A DNA stretch of 46,905 nucleotides from NCBI GenBank assembly GCA_040902425.1, contig JBBDXI010000019.1, forward strand, positions 1 through 46,905, written 5' to 3'. Each line of letters begins with the position of its first letter. The first letter of the stretch is position 1. Source of the DNA: JBBDXI01 sp040902425 (GTDB lineage Bacteria > Planctomycetota > Phycisphaerae > Phycisphaerales > UBA1924). This document shows positions 23,165 through 31,350 of the stretch, piece after piece. Under the pieces are notes generated by a model, which was not told the DNA's origin, made no database searches, and saw only the letters and a program-made list of their open reading frames with translations. The translations under genes were made by a program, and so were the position numbers.

Positions 23165-24130
23165 TTACAAGCCCCCGCGGTGCGCCGCCGCGGCGGCATC
23201 CGATGCGACGTCCTCCTTGGCCGCCTCGACGCGCAACTCCACCAGCTTCAAATCGATCAGTAGCTCATAGGCCGATATGAAGAGGCAGAACCTCAGTCCG
23301 TTGACGCCGTCGAGAAAGCCCAGCTTGACAATGTAGCTGTAGAGGAAGCGGAAGAGCCACTTGGGCCGGACCCGCGCGTAGATATGACGCTTGATCCAGC
23401 GACGGCGCTGAGGGGCCGTGCCGAACAGCCTGCCCTCGAACTGCTCGCTGGATTCTCCCCGGCTGGCGCGGAAGATCTCCCGGGCCTCGAGCGTCGAGTA
23501 TTTGTTGTGCTTGTCCATATACACCTCGAGGCCGCGCCTGTCGTTGTGCTCGAGATGACCGCCCAAAAATCCGACGGCGCCGTTCACCACCATGTGCTCG
23601 TGGACATCGCGCATCTCATAGCGGGCCTTCGCCGGCCTGACGAAACGGATGTTCCAGCTCGGGTAGAAGCCGCAGTGGCGGATCCGCTTGCCCAGGAAGA
23701 CGAAGTAACGGTTCACGTAGAACGCCGCCTCCGGCACCCCCGCCGCCGGTCGGGCCGCCACCGCCATCATTGAGTCCCGCAGGTCCGGCTGGACGACCTC
23801 GTCGCCATCCACGATCAGGACCCACTCGGACTCGATCGGCAGATGGTCCAGGCACCAGTTCTTCTGCCCCGCGTACCCCAGCCAGGTCTGCACCACCACC
23901 TTGGCCCCGAACTCGCGGGCGATCTCGCGGGTGCGGTCGGTCGATTCGCTGTCCACCACCCACACCTTGTCCGCCCACGGCATCACCGCCGCGAGCGCGT
24001 AGGGCAGGTTGATCTCCTCGTTCTTGACGGTGAAGACCACTTCGATGTTGGACCGGCGCGCCCCGTGCGCGCCCGGCGCCGCCGGCGAGGGGCCCCGCGC
24101 CGCCACGCTGCTGCCAGCGGCGCCGCTCAT
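23165..24130 (-). CDS. glycosyltransferase family 2 (WaaE/KdtX-like)
   Basis: A 321-aa GT-A glycosyltransferase. After about 27 Ala/Gly-rich residues: VVFTVKNEEINLPYALAAVM, VWVVDSESTDRTREIAREFG, the diagnostic WLGYAGQKNWCLD, and the metal-binding IVDGDEVV. The branch includes the LPS inner-core WaaE/KdtX enzymes. The C-terminal part has aromatic-rich amphipathic stretches (WLFRFLYSYIVKLGFLDG) suited to membrane contact. Its ATG overlaps the stop of the upstream GT4 by 4 bp (ATGA), so translation is probably coupled. It could add a glucose- or heptose-type sugar; the donor is not determined. Confidence 0.9.
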   Translation of the reverse strand: MSGAAGSSVAARGPSPAAPGAHGARRSNIEVVFTVKNEEINLPYALAAVMPWADKVWVVDSESTDRTREIAREFGAKVVVQTWLGYAGQKNWCLDHLPIESEWVLIVDGDEVVQPDLRDSMMAVAARPAAGVPEAAFYVNRYFVFLGKRIRHCGFYPSWNIRFVRPAKARYEMRDVHEHMVVNGAVGFLGGHLEHNDRRGLEVYMDKHNKYSTLEAREIFRASRGESSEQFEGRLFGTAPQRRRWIKRHIYARVRPKWLFRFLYSYIVKLGFLDGVNGLRFCLFISAYELLIDLKLVELRVEAAKEDVASDAAAAAHRGGL

Positions 24131-25482
24131 GCCTGAACTCCCGCCTCAACCAGCGCGTGCCCCCGCTCGCCGGAGGGCGCCGCCGGCCCGTGCTCCACGA
24201 TATCGCCGAATCGTGCGCACAACGCCCGCTTGCTCAGTTCGCGCTGGATCAGCTCCCGGCCGCGCCGCCCCATCACCTCCCGCGCCGCCCGGCCGGTCGC
24301 CGCCGCCCGCTCGATCGTCCGCACCATGCCCTCCGCATCCCCGTGGTTCACCTGCCAGCCGAAGTCGTGCCGCTCCAGCAGGTCCGCCACGTGGCTCGGG
24401 CGCGGGCCCAGCAGCAGGACCGGGCGGCCCACCGCCATCGCCCCGTAGACCTTGCACGGGTGCACGATCCCCACGATCTCGTTCCCCACCGTGACCAGGT
24501 GCAGGTCGGCCGCGGAGAGCGAGTGGCGGATCTCGGTCAGCGGCTGGTAGGGCAGCGAGACGATGTTGCTCGCGCCCCCGGCGATGGCCGCCTCGACCTC
24601 GCGCTTCTGTAGGCCGCCGCCGATGAACATGAACACGATGTCGGGCCGCTCGCGCAACCGCCGGGCCGCCTCGATCGCCGTCGAGATCGGGTTGGAGGGC
24701 CCGTGATTCCCGCTGTACATCACCACGAACTTCCCCGCCAGCCCGTGAAGGGCGCGGAAGGGGTTCTCCTCGTGCCCGATCGGCTCCAGCTGGTCCTCGT
24801 GGGGCCACGGCGGCATCACCTCGAGCCGGTCGCGGATGTCGAGCTTCCTCAGCACCCGCGCCGCCATGAACCGGTCCAGCGCGACCACCGCCCGGGCCCG
24901 CCCCAGCACGAGCCGGTTGATGAACTCGAATCCCCGCGCCGCCGCCGAGCCTTCCTTGATCTTCCCCAGCGCGATCATCTGGTCCGGGTTCAGGTCCATC
25001 AGCCAGTACGTCACCGGCACCCGCCGGACCGCCCCGATGATCACCGCCACGATCGAGCACATCGGCGGCGAGGTGCTCACCAGGATGCCCCCCAGCCCGC
25101 GCGTGAACAGGCCGCGCACCAGCGCCTGCGCCAGAAAGAGCGACTGCCCCAGCAGCCGGATGGGGATCGACCCCTTCCCGAAGCTCGAGAGCGGCAGCCG
25201 CCGGATGTTCACCCCGTCGCGCACCTCGCGCGGGGCGTACTTCTTCGTCGGGTCGTCGTACCCCCGCGCGCTCGCCAGCACCCGCACCGCGAACCCCCGC
25301 CGCCGCATCTCGGCCGCGGCGTCGGCCATGTGCTGCCCCACGCTGGCCGGGTCCGGGACGTAGACCTGCGACAGGACCAGGATGGTCCCCCGGTCATCGC
25401 GCGGCCCGTCGGGTGAGCCGGGGCGTCCCCGCCCCGGGTTCGGCGCGCTGCCCACGGAATGTCCTGACACGGGAGCGCTCAT
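24127..25482 (-). CDS. glycosyltransferase family 4 (WbuB-like)
   Basis: A 451-aa GT-B enzyme. After a 30-residue Gly/Pro-rich lead: ILVLSQVYVPDPASVGQHMA, typical of the WbuB/fucosaminyl-transferase-like group. Next come ILVSTSPPMCSIVAVIIGAV, a hydrophobic stretch that may dip into the membrane, VMYSGNHGPSNPISTAIEAA and the donor-side GIVHPCKVYGAMAVGRP. It overlaps the next gene by 4 bp and begins 31 bp after the stop of the GDP-mannose epimerase-like gene, so all are likely one transcript. The sugar transferred is unknown. Confidence 0.9.
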   Translation of the reverse strand: MSAPVSGHSVGSAPNPGRGRPGSPDGPRDDRGTILVLSQVYVPDPASVGQHMADAAAEMRRRGFAVRVLASARGYDDPTKKYAPREVRDGVNIRRLPLSSFGKGSIPIRLLGQSLFLAQALVRGLFTRGLGGILVSTSPPMCSIVAVIIGAVRRVPVTYWLMDLNPDQMIALGKIKEGSAAARGFEFINRLVLGRARAVVALDRFMAARVLRKLDIRDRLEVMPPWPHEDQLEPIGHEENPFRALHGLAGKFVVMYSGNHGPSNPISTAIEAARRLRERPDIVFMFIGGGLQKREVEAAIAGGASNIVSLPYQPLTEIRHSLSAADLHLVTVGNEIVGIVHPCKVYGAMAVGRPVLLLGPRPSHVADLLERHDFGWQVNHGDAEGMVRTIERAAATGRAAREVMGRRGRELIQRELSKRALCARFGDIVEHGPAAPSGERGHALVEAGVQA

Positions 25483-25512
25483 GCTCTGTTCATCGGCTCC
25501 CGGGGGGTCCGC

Positions 25513-26622
25513 TCAGCGCCGGCTTCCGGCGGGCTTGCGGGCGCCCTTGCGGGCCACCTTCCGCCCGGCCTTGCGGCGCCCGGCCTTGCCGTTCTGGCTG
25601 GCCAGCCGGTGGATCCGGACCGTGCGCCCGGCCCCGGGCCCATACGTGGCCATGTACTCATCGAGAATCCACGCGTACGTCTTCGCCATCCCGTCCCGCA
25701 GGCGGATCGACGGCTCCCACCCCAGCAGCTCCCGGATCAGCGTGTTGTCGCTGTTCCGCCCCGCCACCCCCTTGGGCGCGTCGAGGTTGTAGTTCCGCTT
25801 CAGCTTCACCCCCGCGATGTCCTCCGCGATGTCCACCAGCTGGTTGATGCTCACCAGCTCGCTGCTGCCGATGTTGATCGGCTCGGTCACCTCCGAGCGC
25901 ATCAACTTCTGCAGGCCCAGGAGCACGTCGTCCACGTACATGAACGAGCGCGTCTGCAGGCCGTTCCCCCAGATCTCGATCTGCCCCGTGCCCCGCACCT
26001 TCGCGTCGATCACCTTCCGGCAGATGGCGGCCGGGGCCTTCTCACGCCCGCCCTCCCACGTGCCCTGCGGCCCGTACACGTTGTGGAACCGGGCCACCCG
26101 CGTCACCATCCCGTAGTCCTCGCGGAAGTGCCGGCACATCCGCTCGCTGAAGAGCTTCTCCCACCCGTACCCGTCCTCGGGCAGCGCGGGGTACGCGTCC
26201 TCCTCCTTCAGCGCCGTCACGTTCGGGTCCTGCTGCTTCTGCCCGTTGTAGACGCAGGCCGAGCTGCTGTAGAAGAACCGCTCCACCCCGTGCTTCTTCG
26301 CCGCCATGAGCAGGTGCGTGTTGATCAACACGCTCAGCATGCACAGGGCCTTGTTGTTCTCGATGAACCCCATCCCCCCCATGTTGCAGGCGAGGTTGTA
26401 GACGAGGCCCGCCCCCTTCACGGCCTTCTCGCAGGCCTCCTTGCCGTTGAGGTCGAGGCGGAGGTTCTGCACCTTCGGGAACTTCTGGTACCACTCGCCG
26501 AAGGGCTTGATGTCGATCGCCCGGATCTTCCGCGCGGGGTGGCCCTTGCGGATCAGGTCCGCGACGAGGTGCCCGCCGATGAACCCGCCGGCCCCGGCCA
26601 CAACGATGAGAGGCTCTTTCAT
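25513..26622 (-). CDS. GDP-mannose 3,5-epimerase-like protein with basic tail
   Basis: A 369-aa extended short-chain dehydrogenase. Seen: VAGAGGFIGGHLVADLI, LACNMGGMGFIENN, FYSSSACVYNGQKQ, Tyr152/Lys156 in YGWEK, RFHNVYGPQGTWEGGREKAP and WGNGLQTRSFMYVDD. This set, especially NMGGMGFIENN and GTWEGGREKAP, is the signature of GDP-mannose 3,5-epimerase, which makes GDP-L-galactose (and gulose). It would be the donor-making first gene of the operon. The last 30 residues are a Lys/Arg/Ala repeat (KAGRRKAGRKVARKGARKP) not found in the enzyme core. Confidence 0.88.
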   Translation of the reverse strand: MKEPLIVVAGAGGFIGGHLVADLIRKGHPARKIRAIDIKPFGEWYQKFPKVQNLRLDLNGKEACEKAVKGAGLVYNLACNMGGMGFIENNKALCMLSVLINTHLLMAAKKHGVERFFYSSSACVYNGQKQQDPNVTALKEEDAYPALPEDGYGWEKLFSERMCRHFREDYGMVTRVARFHNVYGPQGTWEGGREKAPAAICRKVIDAKVRGTGQIEIWGNGLQTRSFMYVDDVLLGLQKLMRSEVTEPINIGSSELVSINQLVDIAEDIAGVKLKRNYNLDAPKGVAGRNSDNTLIRELLGWEPSIRLRDGMAKTYAWILDEYMATYGPGAGRTVRIHRLASQNGKAGRRKAGRKVARKGARKPAGSRR

Positions 26623-26948
26623 TCTCGCTCCTGAGGGGCGGCCCCGCCCCTCTCCCGCAGACGCAAGGAACCGGGAGACTCACCTCGGCGGGCCCGGACG
26701 CCCGGGGCCGCTGTTCCGCCGCGTTTTCCTCGGAATCCGGGGTCAGACACCCGTCGGATGTGCCGTGGTACGGATCATAGTGAGCCGGTGTTCAGGGACA
26801 ACGGGCTATCGGCCCGCCGGGCCCGCCGCCTCAGTGCCGGCGCTGCCCGGGCCGCCGCGGGGTGCGGATGAAACGGCCGGGCGGGCCCCGGATAACCGCC
26901 GCCGGCCGCGCCACCACCCGGTAGAGTTGGCCCCCGGAGGACCTGTCC
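26623..26948. other. divergent intergenic region, no gene seen
   Basis: This 326-bp spacer lies between the epimerase start (minus) and a plus-strand gene and should hold promoters for both. A GGGGCGG-CCCGCCCC palindrome lies next to the epimerase start, and CCCGGAGGACC gives a Shine-Dalgarno before ATG 26949. No convincing -35/-10 pair was found. Confidence 0.5.
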
Positions 26949-27848
26949 ATGGCCCTGATCGCCGCCGTCGTCGCCCTCCTCGCCTGCCTGATCGGGGCCG
27001 AACCGCCGCCCCCGGCGCTGAGCCCCCTGGAGCTCAGCGCGATGACGTTCAACATCCGCTACGACAACCCCGCCGATGGCCCGGACCGCTGGGAGGCCCG
27101 GCGCGAGCAGGTGGCCGCCCTCATCACCGACCGCGACCCGGACCTGATCGGCCTCCAGGAGGTCCTCCACCACCAACTGGAGGAACTGAAGAAGGCGCTC
27201 CCGCAGTACGCCGCCGCCGGCGTCGGGCGGGACGACGGCAAGACCCGGGGCGAGTACTCGTGCATCCTCTACCGCGCCTCCCGCTTCGAGCTCGCCGAGT
27301 CGGGCACGTTCTGGCTCTCGCAGACGCCCGAGACGCCCGGCAGCCGCGACTGGGAGGCCGCGTGCGTCCGCATCTGCACCTGGGCAAGGCTGGTCGACAA
27401 GCCGACCGGGCGCGGCCTGTACATCTTCAACACGCACCTGGACCACCAGAGCCAGAAGGCCCGCGACCTGGGCGCGGAGCTCATCGCCCGCCGCATCGCC
27501 GAGCGCTCGTACCCCGCGCTCCCCGTGATCCTCACCGGCGACCTGAACGCCGGCGAGGAGAACTCGACCACACGGTTCCTCACCGGTCGGGCGCCGCGGG
27601 CCCACCTCTCCCCCGCGACCCCCGCCCCGCCCCGCACCGGCCTCGTGGACAGCTTCCGCGTGAAGCACCCCGATGAGGCGAGCGTCGGGACGTTCAACGG
27701 CTTCAAGAAGGACGACGGGCGGAAGATCGACTACATCCTCGTCCCCGACGGGACGCAGGTGCTCGACGCGGCGATCGACCGCCGCAGCAGGGACGGCCGC
27801 TGGCCCTCCGACCACTTCCCCGTGACCGCGCGCATCCTGCTGAAATGA
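26949..27848 (+). CDS. exported endonuclease/exonuclease/phosphatase family protein
   Basis: A 299-aa metal-dependent phosphoesterase of the EEP superfamily. A short hydrophobic start (ALIAAVVALLACLIG) may be a signal or lipoprotein peptide. Catalytic blocks are present: MTFNIRYDN, LIGLQEVLHHQ (metal Glu), FNTHLDHQ, ILTGDLNAGE and KIDYILVPDG, ending in SDHFPVTARI. Members cleave sugar-phosphate, phospholipid or nucleic-acid phosphodiesters. The substrate cannot be told. GGAGG lies 7 bp before ATG 26949. A palindromic repeat follows the stop at once. Confidence 0.9.
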   Translation: MALIAAVVALLACLIGAEPPPPALSPLELSAMTFNIRYDNPADGPDRWEARREQVAALITDRDPDLIGLQEVLHHQLEELKKALPQYAAAGVGRDDGKTRGEYSCILYRASRFELAESGTFWLSQTPETPGSRDWEAACVRICTWARLVDKPTGRGLYIFNTHLDHQSQKARDLGAELIARRIAERSYPALPVILTGDLNAGEENSTTRFLTGRAPRAHLSPATPAPPRTGLVDSFRVKHPDEASVGTFNGFKKDDGRKIDYILVPDGTQVLDAAIDRRSRDGRWPSDHFPVTARILLK

Positions 27849-27850
27849 CG

Positions 27851-27891
27851 GGGTGCCACTGCTCGCGGCGTCTTCGCCGCGCAGCAGTGCC
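27851..27891. repeat. palindromic repeat, CACTGCTCGCGGCG family, copy 1
   Basis: The arms CACTGCTCGCGGCG and CGCCGCGCAGCAGTG meet around TCTT and form a strong hairpin with a one-base bulge. It starts 3 bp after the stop of the preceding gene. A second copy at 30643-30682 differs by one base over about 40. Confidence 0.85.
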
Positions 27892-27918
27892 GTTCCCAAT
27901 CCCCCAATCCCCGCCCAC

Positions 27919-28923
27919 TCAGATCCCCAGCCCCCTGATCGCCCCCTGGATCAGCCCGTGCTCGCGCACCATCCCCGCGAGGATCCCCCGGTTCCCCGTC
28001 AGGCGCCGCCCCGCGCTGAAATCCAGCGGCTTCCCGTCGATGTCCGTCACCGCGCACCCCGCCTCCATCGCGATGAGCGCCCCGGCCGCGTGGTCCCAGA
28101 TGTACTCGGCGTACTCCGCCTTCGTCGGGATCCGCAGGTATGCATCCGCCTGCCCCCGCGCCACCACCGCGTACTTCGCCTGACTGTCCAGCTTCGCCGG
28201 CTCCCCAACCCGCCCCACCCGCGCCATCACCTCCGCCGTCCGCTCCTGGCTGCTGTGCGCCTCCTCGACCGACGTGCACAGCGTCAGCGGCTGCCCCTCC
28301 TCGCGCCGCGCCCGCAGGAGCTTCACCGGGTGCGCCAGCGGCTGGTCCGCCGGCACCTCGTGCGTCCCCTGTCCGCGGATCGCCGAGTACAGGCATCCGT
28401 GCCGGTGCGGCCGGTCGAAGGGGTCGTCGAACCGCGGCGAAAGGTTCGGGCACCCCATGGCCGCGACCACCACCTGCCCGCGCTCGATGTACGCCAGCGA
28501 CACCGCGTACTGCCCCCCGCGCAGGAACCCCTTGGTCCCGTCGATGGGGTCCAGCGTCCAGAACCCCTCGTGGTCGGTGTCACCCGCGCCGACGTCGATC
28601 GCATCCAGCAGCCCGGTCTCGCCCGCCTCGGGCCAGACCTCCTGCACGGCCACCAGCGTGGCCGCGAGGGCCGTCCCGTTCTCCGGGTTCCGCAGGAAGG
28701 CGGACGTCTCCTCGCCCACCATGTGGACCGGATCGCCGAGCCGCTCCCGCAGGATGTGCCCGACCAGCGCCTGGGCCCCGAAGTCCGCGATGGTCACCGG
28801 GCTGCGATCATCCTTCAGGATCGCCCGCATCTGCCCCATGTTCCCCTGCACCTGCCGGCACAGCGCGCACGCGGCGCCGACAGCCCGTGTCGCGGCATCC
28901 AGCAGATCCCCGTAGTCAGCCAT
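27919..28923 (-). CDS. 3'(2'),5'-bisphosphate nucleotidase family (CysQ/HAL2-type)
   Basis: A 334-aa Mg-dependent, lithium-sensitive phosphatase family member that would turn PAP into AMP during sulfate metabolism, or act on inositol phosphates. Seen: SPVTIADFGAQALV, MVGEETSAFL, and the metal motif FWTLDPIDGTKGFLRGGQYA, which with the RGGQYA ending is characteristic of the HAL2 branch. The C-terminal part has YIWDHAAGALIAMEAGCAVT. PAP arises when sulfate is transferred from PAPS, so a sulfated glycan in this organism would fit, but that link is inference. Preceded by a spacer with a large inverted repeat. Confidence 0.92.
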   Translation of the reverse strand: MADYGDLLDAATRAVGAACALCRQVQGNMGQMRAILKDDRSPVTIADFGAQALVGHILRERLGDPVHMVGEETSAFLRNPENGTALAATLVAVQEVWPEAGETGLLDAIDVGAGDTDHEGFWTLDPIDGTKGFLRGGQYAVSLAYIERGQVVVAAMGCPNLSPRFDDPFDRPHRHGCLYSAIRGQGTHEVPADQPLAHPVKLLRARREEGQPLTLCTSVEEAHSSQERTAEVMARVGRVGEPAKLDSQAKYAVVARGQADAYLRIPTKAEYAEYIWDHAAGALIAMEAGCAVTDIDGKPLDFSAGRRLTGNRGILAGMVREHGLIQGAIRGLGI

Positions 28924-28979
28924 GCCGCAAGAGTACGCCGGCGCCGCGCCCCCTCCACTCAGCCGGCCCTCGAAGGAAG

Positions 28980-29088
28980 ATCTTTCAACGCGAAGGCGCG
29001 AAGAGCGCGAAGATCAGATCACTCAGTTGTTCTCTCTGATCTCCTCTTCCTTCGCGACCTTCGGAACTTCGCGTTGAAAAACTCCTCA
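28980..29088. repeat. large imperfect inverted repeat
   Basis: The arms TCTTTCAACGCGAAGGCGCG and CTTCGCGTTGAAAAAC, with inner GATCAGATCA / TCTGATCTC, could form a cruciform of about 100 bases between two minus-strand genes. It is AT-richer than its surroundings. No gene was seen in 28924-29092. Confidence 0.65.
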
Positions 29089-29092
29089 CGAT

Positions 29093-29986
29093 TCACCACT
29101 CCCCATCCAGCACCCGCCCGATCGCCTGCGCCACCCCGTCCTCGTCGTTCCGCCCCGTCTCACGATTCGCCGCCGCCTTCACGCTCGCAACCGCGTTCCC
29201 CATCGCGATCCCCAGCCCCGCCCCCGCGATCATCGGCACATCGTTGATCTCGTCCCCGATCGCGCACACCCGCCCCAGCGGCACCCCCGCCTCCCCCGCG
29301 ATCCACTTCACCGCCGACCACTTGCTCGCGTCCCGCGCGAACACTTCCAGGATGTGCAGCTTCTCCCCGCTCGGCAGCCGGCTCGCGTGCTCGGGCGCCA
29401 CCACCGCCCCGAACTGGTGCATCGTCGCCCGCTCCCCGAACGTCTCCATCATGTCCCGCGTCATCTCCGCCAGGTGCGACGACAGCCCGCACACCCCCAG
29501 CCGCACCGTGTGCCCCGGGTGCTCATCCTCCTCGATCCTGGCCGCGTACCGCACGCTCACCTTCATCTGCTCGAACCACCACAGCGTCACCGGGTCCAGC
29601 GCGTGGTTCTCCTCGCCGACCACCATCAGGTAGTCGTACCCCGCCTGAACCGGGTCCTTCAGCACCATCACCGGGTGCCGGTGCGAGAGCAGCCGCCGCG
29701 TCGCCTCCGCCACCAGTTCCGGTTCCAGCGCAAACCGGTGCATCGTGTGCCGCCGCACCGGGCACGCCACGATCGACCCCCCCGCGACCCCGACCGGGTC
29801 CCGCTGCTCGATCGCCGTCAGCGCCTCCGCGCACTCCACCAGCCCCCGTCCCGTGCAGATGACCACCTTCATCCCCGCCGCCCGCGCATCCCGGATCGCT
29901 TTCACATTCCGCGGGCTCACCCGGCTGGAGGGATCGAGAAGCGTCCCGTCAAGGTCCAAGGCGAGCAGGTCGTAGCGTCGGGGCAT
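29093..29986 (-). CDS. Cof-type HAD-IIB phosphatase
   Basis: A 297-aa haloacid-dehalogenase family phosphatase. Motif I is LLALDLDGTLLDP (nucleophile Asp and acid/base Asp two residues later). Motif II is VVICTGRGLVE. A C2b cap follows (about 85-200). Motif III/IV is GRVCAIGDEINDVPMIAGAG, then GIAMGNAVASVKAAANRET. In the usual form motif IV is GDxxND, so GDEIND fits. Members remove phosphate from sugar phosphates or flavin and pyridoxal phosphates; the substrate is unknown. Confidence 0.93.
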   Translation of the reverse strand: MPRRYDLLALDLDGTLLDPSSRVSPRNVKAIRDARAAGMKVVICTGRGLVECAEALTAIEQRDPVGVAGGSIVACPVRRHTMHRFALEPELVAEATRRLLSHRHPVMVLKDPVQAGYDYLMVVGEENHALDPVTLWWFEQMKVSVRYAARIEEDEHPGHTVRLGVCGLSSHLAEMTRDMMETFGERATMHQFGAVVAPEHASRLPSGEKLHILEVFARDASKWSAVKWIAGEAGVPLGRVCAIGDEINDVPMIAGAGLGIAMGNAVASVKAAANRETGRNDEDGVAQAIGRVLDGEW

Positions 29987-30166
29987 TCAAGCCCAGTCTA
30001 CGCGCCGCATCCCCAAGCCCGCGTCAGCAAGCGGGCACGGGCGCCTCACCCGTCCCCGAAGGGGTGGGAAACCGCCCGCCGCTGAACCGCGGGCGCGCAC
30101 GCGGGCGGGGGGCGCCGCCGCCCGGTAGGCTGCGCACGCGGGGGGGCGGGGGCAGGAGACGGACCC

Positions 30167-30352
30167 ATGAACAGGAACCGCGTCGTGATGCTCAGCCTGG
30201 CCGCGGTGCTCGCGGCGGTGGCGGTGGTGCTGGCGGCCAAGGAGATTCTCGGGCCGGGTCTCAGGGCGGGTCCGGCCCTGGCGGCGTTCGCCGGTATCGG
30301 CGCCGTCGCGGTCGCAATTCTCGCGGCGCGGGCGGGGCAGAAGGCGGGATAA
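30167..30352 (+). CDS. small two-helix membrane protein
   Basis: A 61-aa protein with two hydrophobic stretches, VVMLSLAAVLAAVAVVLAA and ALAAFAGIGAVAVAILAA, joined by KEILGPGLRAGP. CAGGAG lies 7 bp before ATG 30167, which supports translation. No family recognised. Such alanine-rich frames can appear by chance in GC-rich DNA, so this is a moderate call. Confidence 0.5.
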   Translation: MNRNRVVMLSLAAVLAAVAVVLAAKEILGPGLRAGPALAAFAGIGAVAVAILAARAGQKAG

Positions 30353-30421
30353 TGGCGCGAGGCCGGCCCGCTCACATGTGGCTGACGACCGCCTCCCCCC
30401 TTCAACCCGGCAAATCAGCAC

Positions 30422-30604
30422 ATGAGCATCTCGGGTCACTTCGCGGATTTCACCGCCGGGGGCACCCTGCCCGTGGGCCTCCAGATCCGGCGGGTGCTCG
30501 GCACCGGCAACATCACCTTCGATGCGAACGACTCGATGTCGTGGAACCTGACGGTCTACCGGGCCCCGTGTGCGGACGGAAGTCCGCGGAACCGCGCCGC
30601 GTAA
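30422..30604 (+). CDS. hypothetical short ORF, possibly a truncated gene
   Basis: A 60-aa frame beginning MSISGHFADFTAGGTLPVGL and running to NDSMSWNLTVYRAP, with mixed composition unlike a shadow frame. After that it enters repeat DNA (CADGSPRNRAA), so the original C-terminus may have been lost. No Shine-Dalgarno is obvious. The rest of 30353-30755 holds only palindromic repeats. Confidence 0.3.
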   Translation: MSISGHFADFTAGGTLPVGLQIRRVLGTGNITFDANDSMSWNLTVYRAPCADGSPRNRAA

Positions 30605-30682
30605 GCAAGCCGGCACGGGCGCTTCGCCCGTTCATCGCAGTCGGGTGCCACTGCTCGCGGCGTCCTCGCCGCGCAGCAGTGC
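30601..30682. repeat. two palindromic repeats including CACTGCTCGCGGCG copy 2
   Basis: A short GCACGGGCGCTTCGCCCGTTC hairpin unit (30613-30632) is followed by TGCCACTGCTCGCGGCG/CGCCGCGCAGCAGTGC (30646-30682). The second matches the repeat at 27851-27891 with one base changed in the loop. A relative of the first unit lies at 30016-30050. Confidence 0.8.
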
Positions 30683-30755
30683 GTGGTCATCGCGGCCTAC
30701 GGCCGCGCCCCGCTTGCCACGCCGCGCGGCTCCGCCGGCACCCGCCCCAGCACCA

Positions 30756-31337
30756 TCACGCGCCGCGCAACAGGGCGCGGACGGGACGCATATCAATCAG
30801 CAGCCCCGGGATCGCCGCAGACTGGACCTGATCGCCCGAGCAGGGCACATCTTCGAAGCGGGTCCCGGTCCGGCGCCACGCCCGGACCTCGCCGTTGGCA
30901 GGGTCGATGATCCAGTACTCGCCGACCCCAAACTTCTCGTAATCCCTCCGCTTGGTCATCAGGTCCAGCCCGCGGTGGCTGGGCGAAAGCACTTCGATGA
31001 CCAGGTCGGGCGCAAGGTCGAGGCGGCCCGGAATGGCAGGGAGGCGGCGTGTCGAGTACACGCACAGATCAGGGCGGTAGACCGTTGTGTCGTCAAAACG
31101 GACATCGGTATCGCTGAAGAAGGTCAGCGAGCTTGTGCGGTCCCCGAAGGCCAGCAACTGCTGCTGGAGCCGGCTGAGGATCAGGCTGTGGATAGGGAGC
31201 GGACTTGGAGACATCAGCACGACCCCGTGGACCAGCTCGTAGCGATCCGGAGTCTCGCCAAGAGCCAGGTACTCGTCGGCCTTCATGGTCAGGCCGGCGT
31301 AACCGAAGTCGGCAGGATACTTGGCCGCGGTAGACAT
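30756..31337 (-). CDS. Uma2 family endonuclease-like protein
   Basis: A 193-aa protein of the Uma2 (DUF820) family, a PD-(D/E)XK nuclease fold abundant in cyanobacteria and planctomycetes. Seen: MKADEYLALGETPDRYELVH, PLPIHSLILSRLQQQL, TTVYRPDLCVYS (the family's PD), APDLVIEVLSPSH (the E-x-L equivalent), and KRRDYEKFGVGEYWIIDP. It is full length for the family. The biological role of the family is unclear. It follows the diguanylate cyclase gene on the same strand, 13 bp after its stop. Confidence 0.9.
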   Translation of the reverse strand: MSTAAKYPADFGYAGLTMKADEYLALGETPDRYELVHGVVLMSPSPLPIHSLILSRLQQQLLAFGDRTSSLTFFSDTDVRFDDTTVYRPDLCVYSTRRLPAIPGRLDLAPDLVIEVLSPSHRGLDLMTKRRDYEKFGVGEYWIIDPANGEVRAWRRTGTRFEDVPCSGDQVQSAAIPGLLIDMRPVRALLRGA

Positions 31338-31350
31338 CGCCCAATCCTAT

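Noticed and set aside
6157..26622. Exosortase/PEP-CTERM system linked to the polysaccharide genes
   Set aside because: No exosortase-like gene and no PEP-CTERM sorting tail were found in the window.
30601..30682. Palindromic repeats read as intrinsic terminators
   Set aside because: Strong stems but no T-tract on either strand, so classed as repeats.
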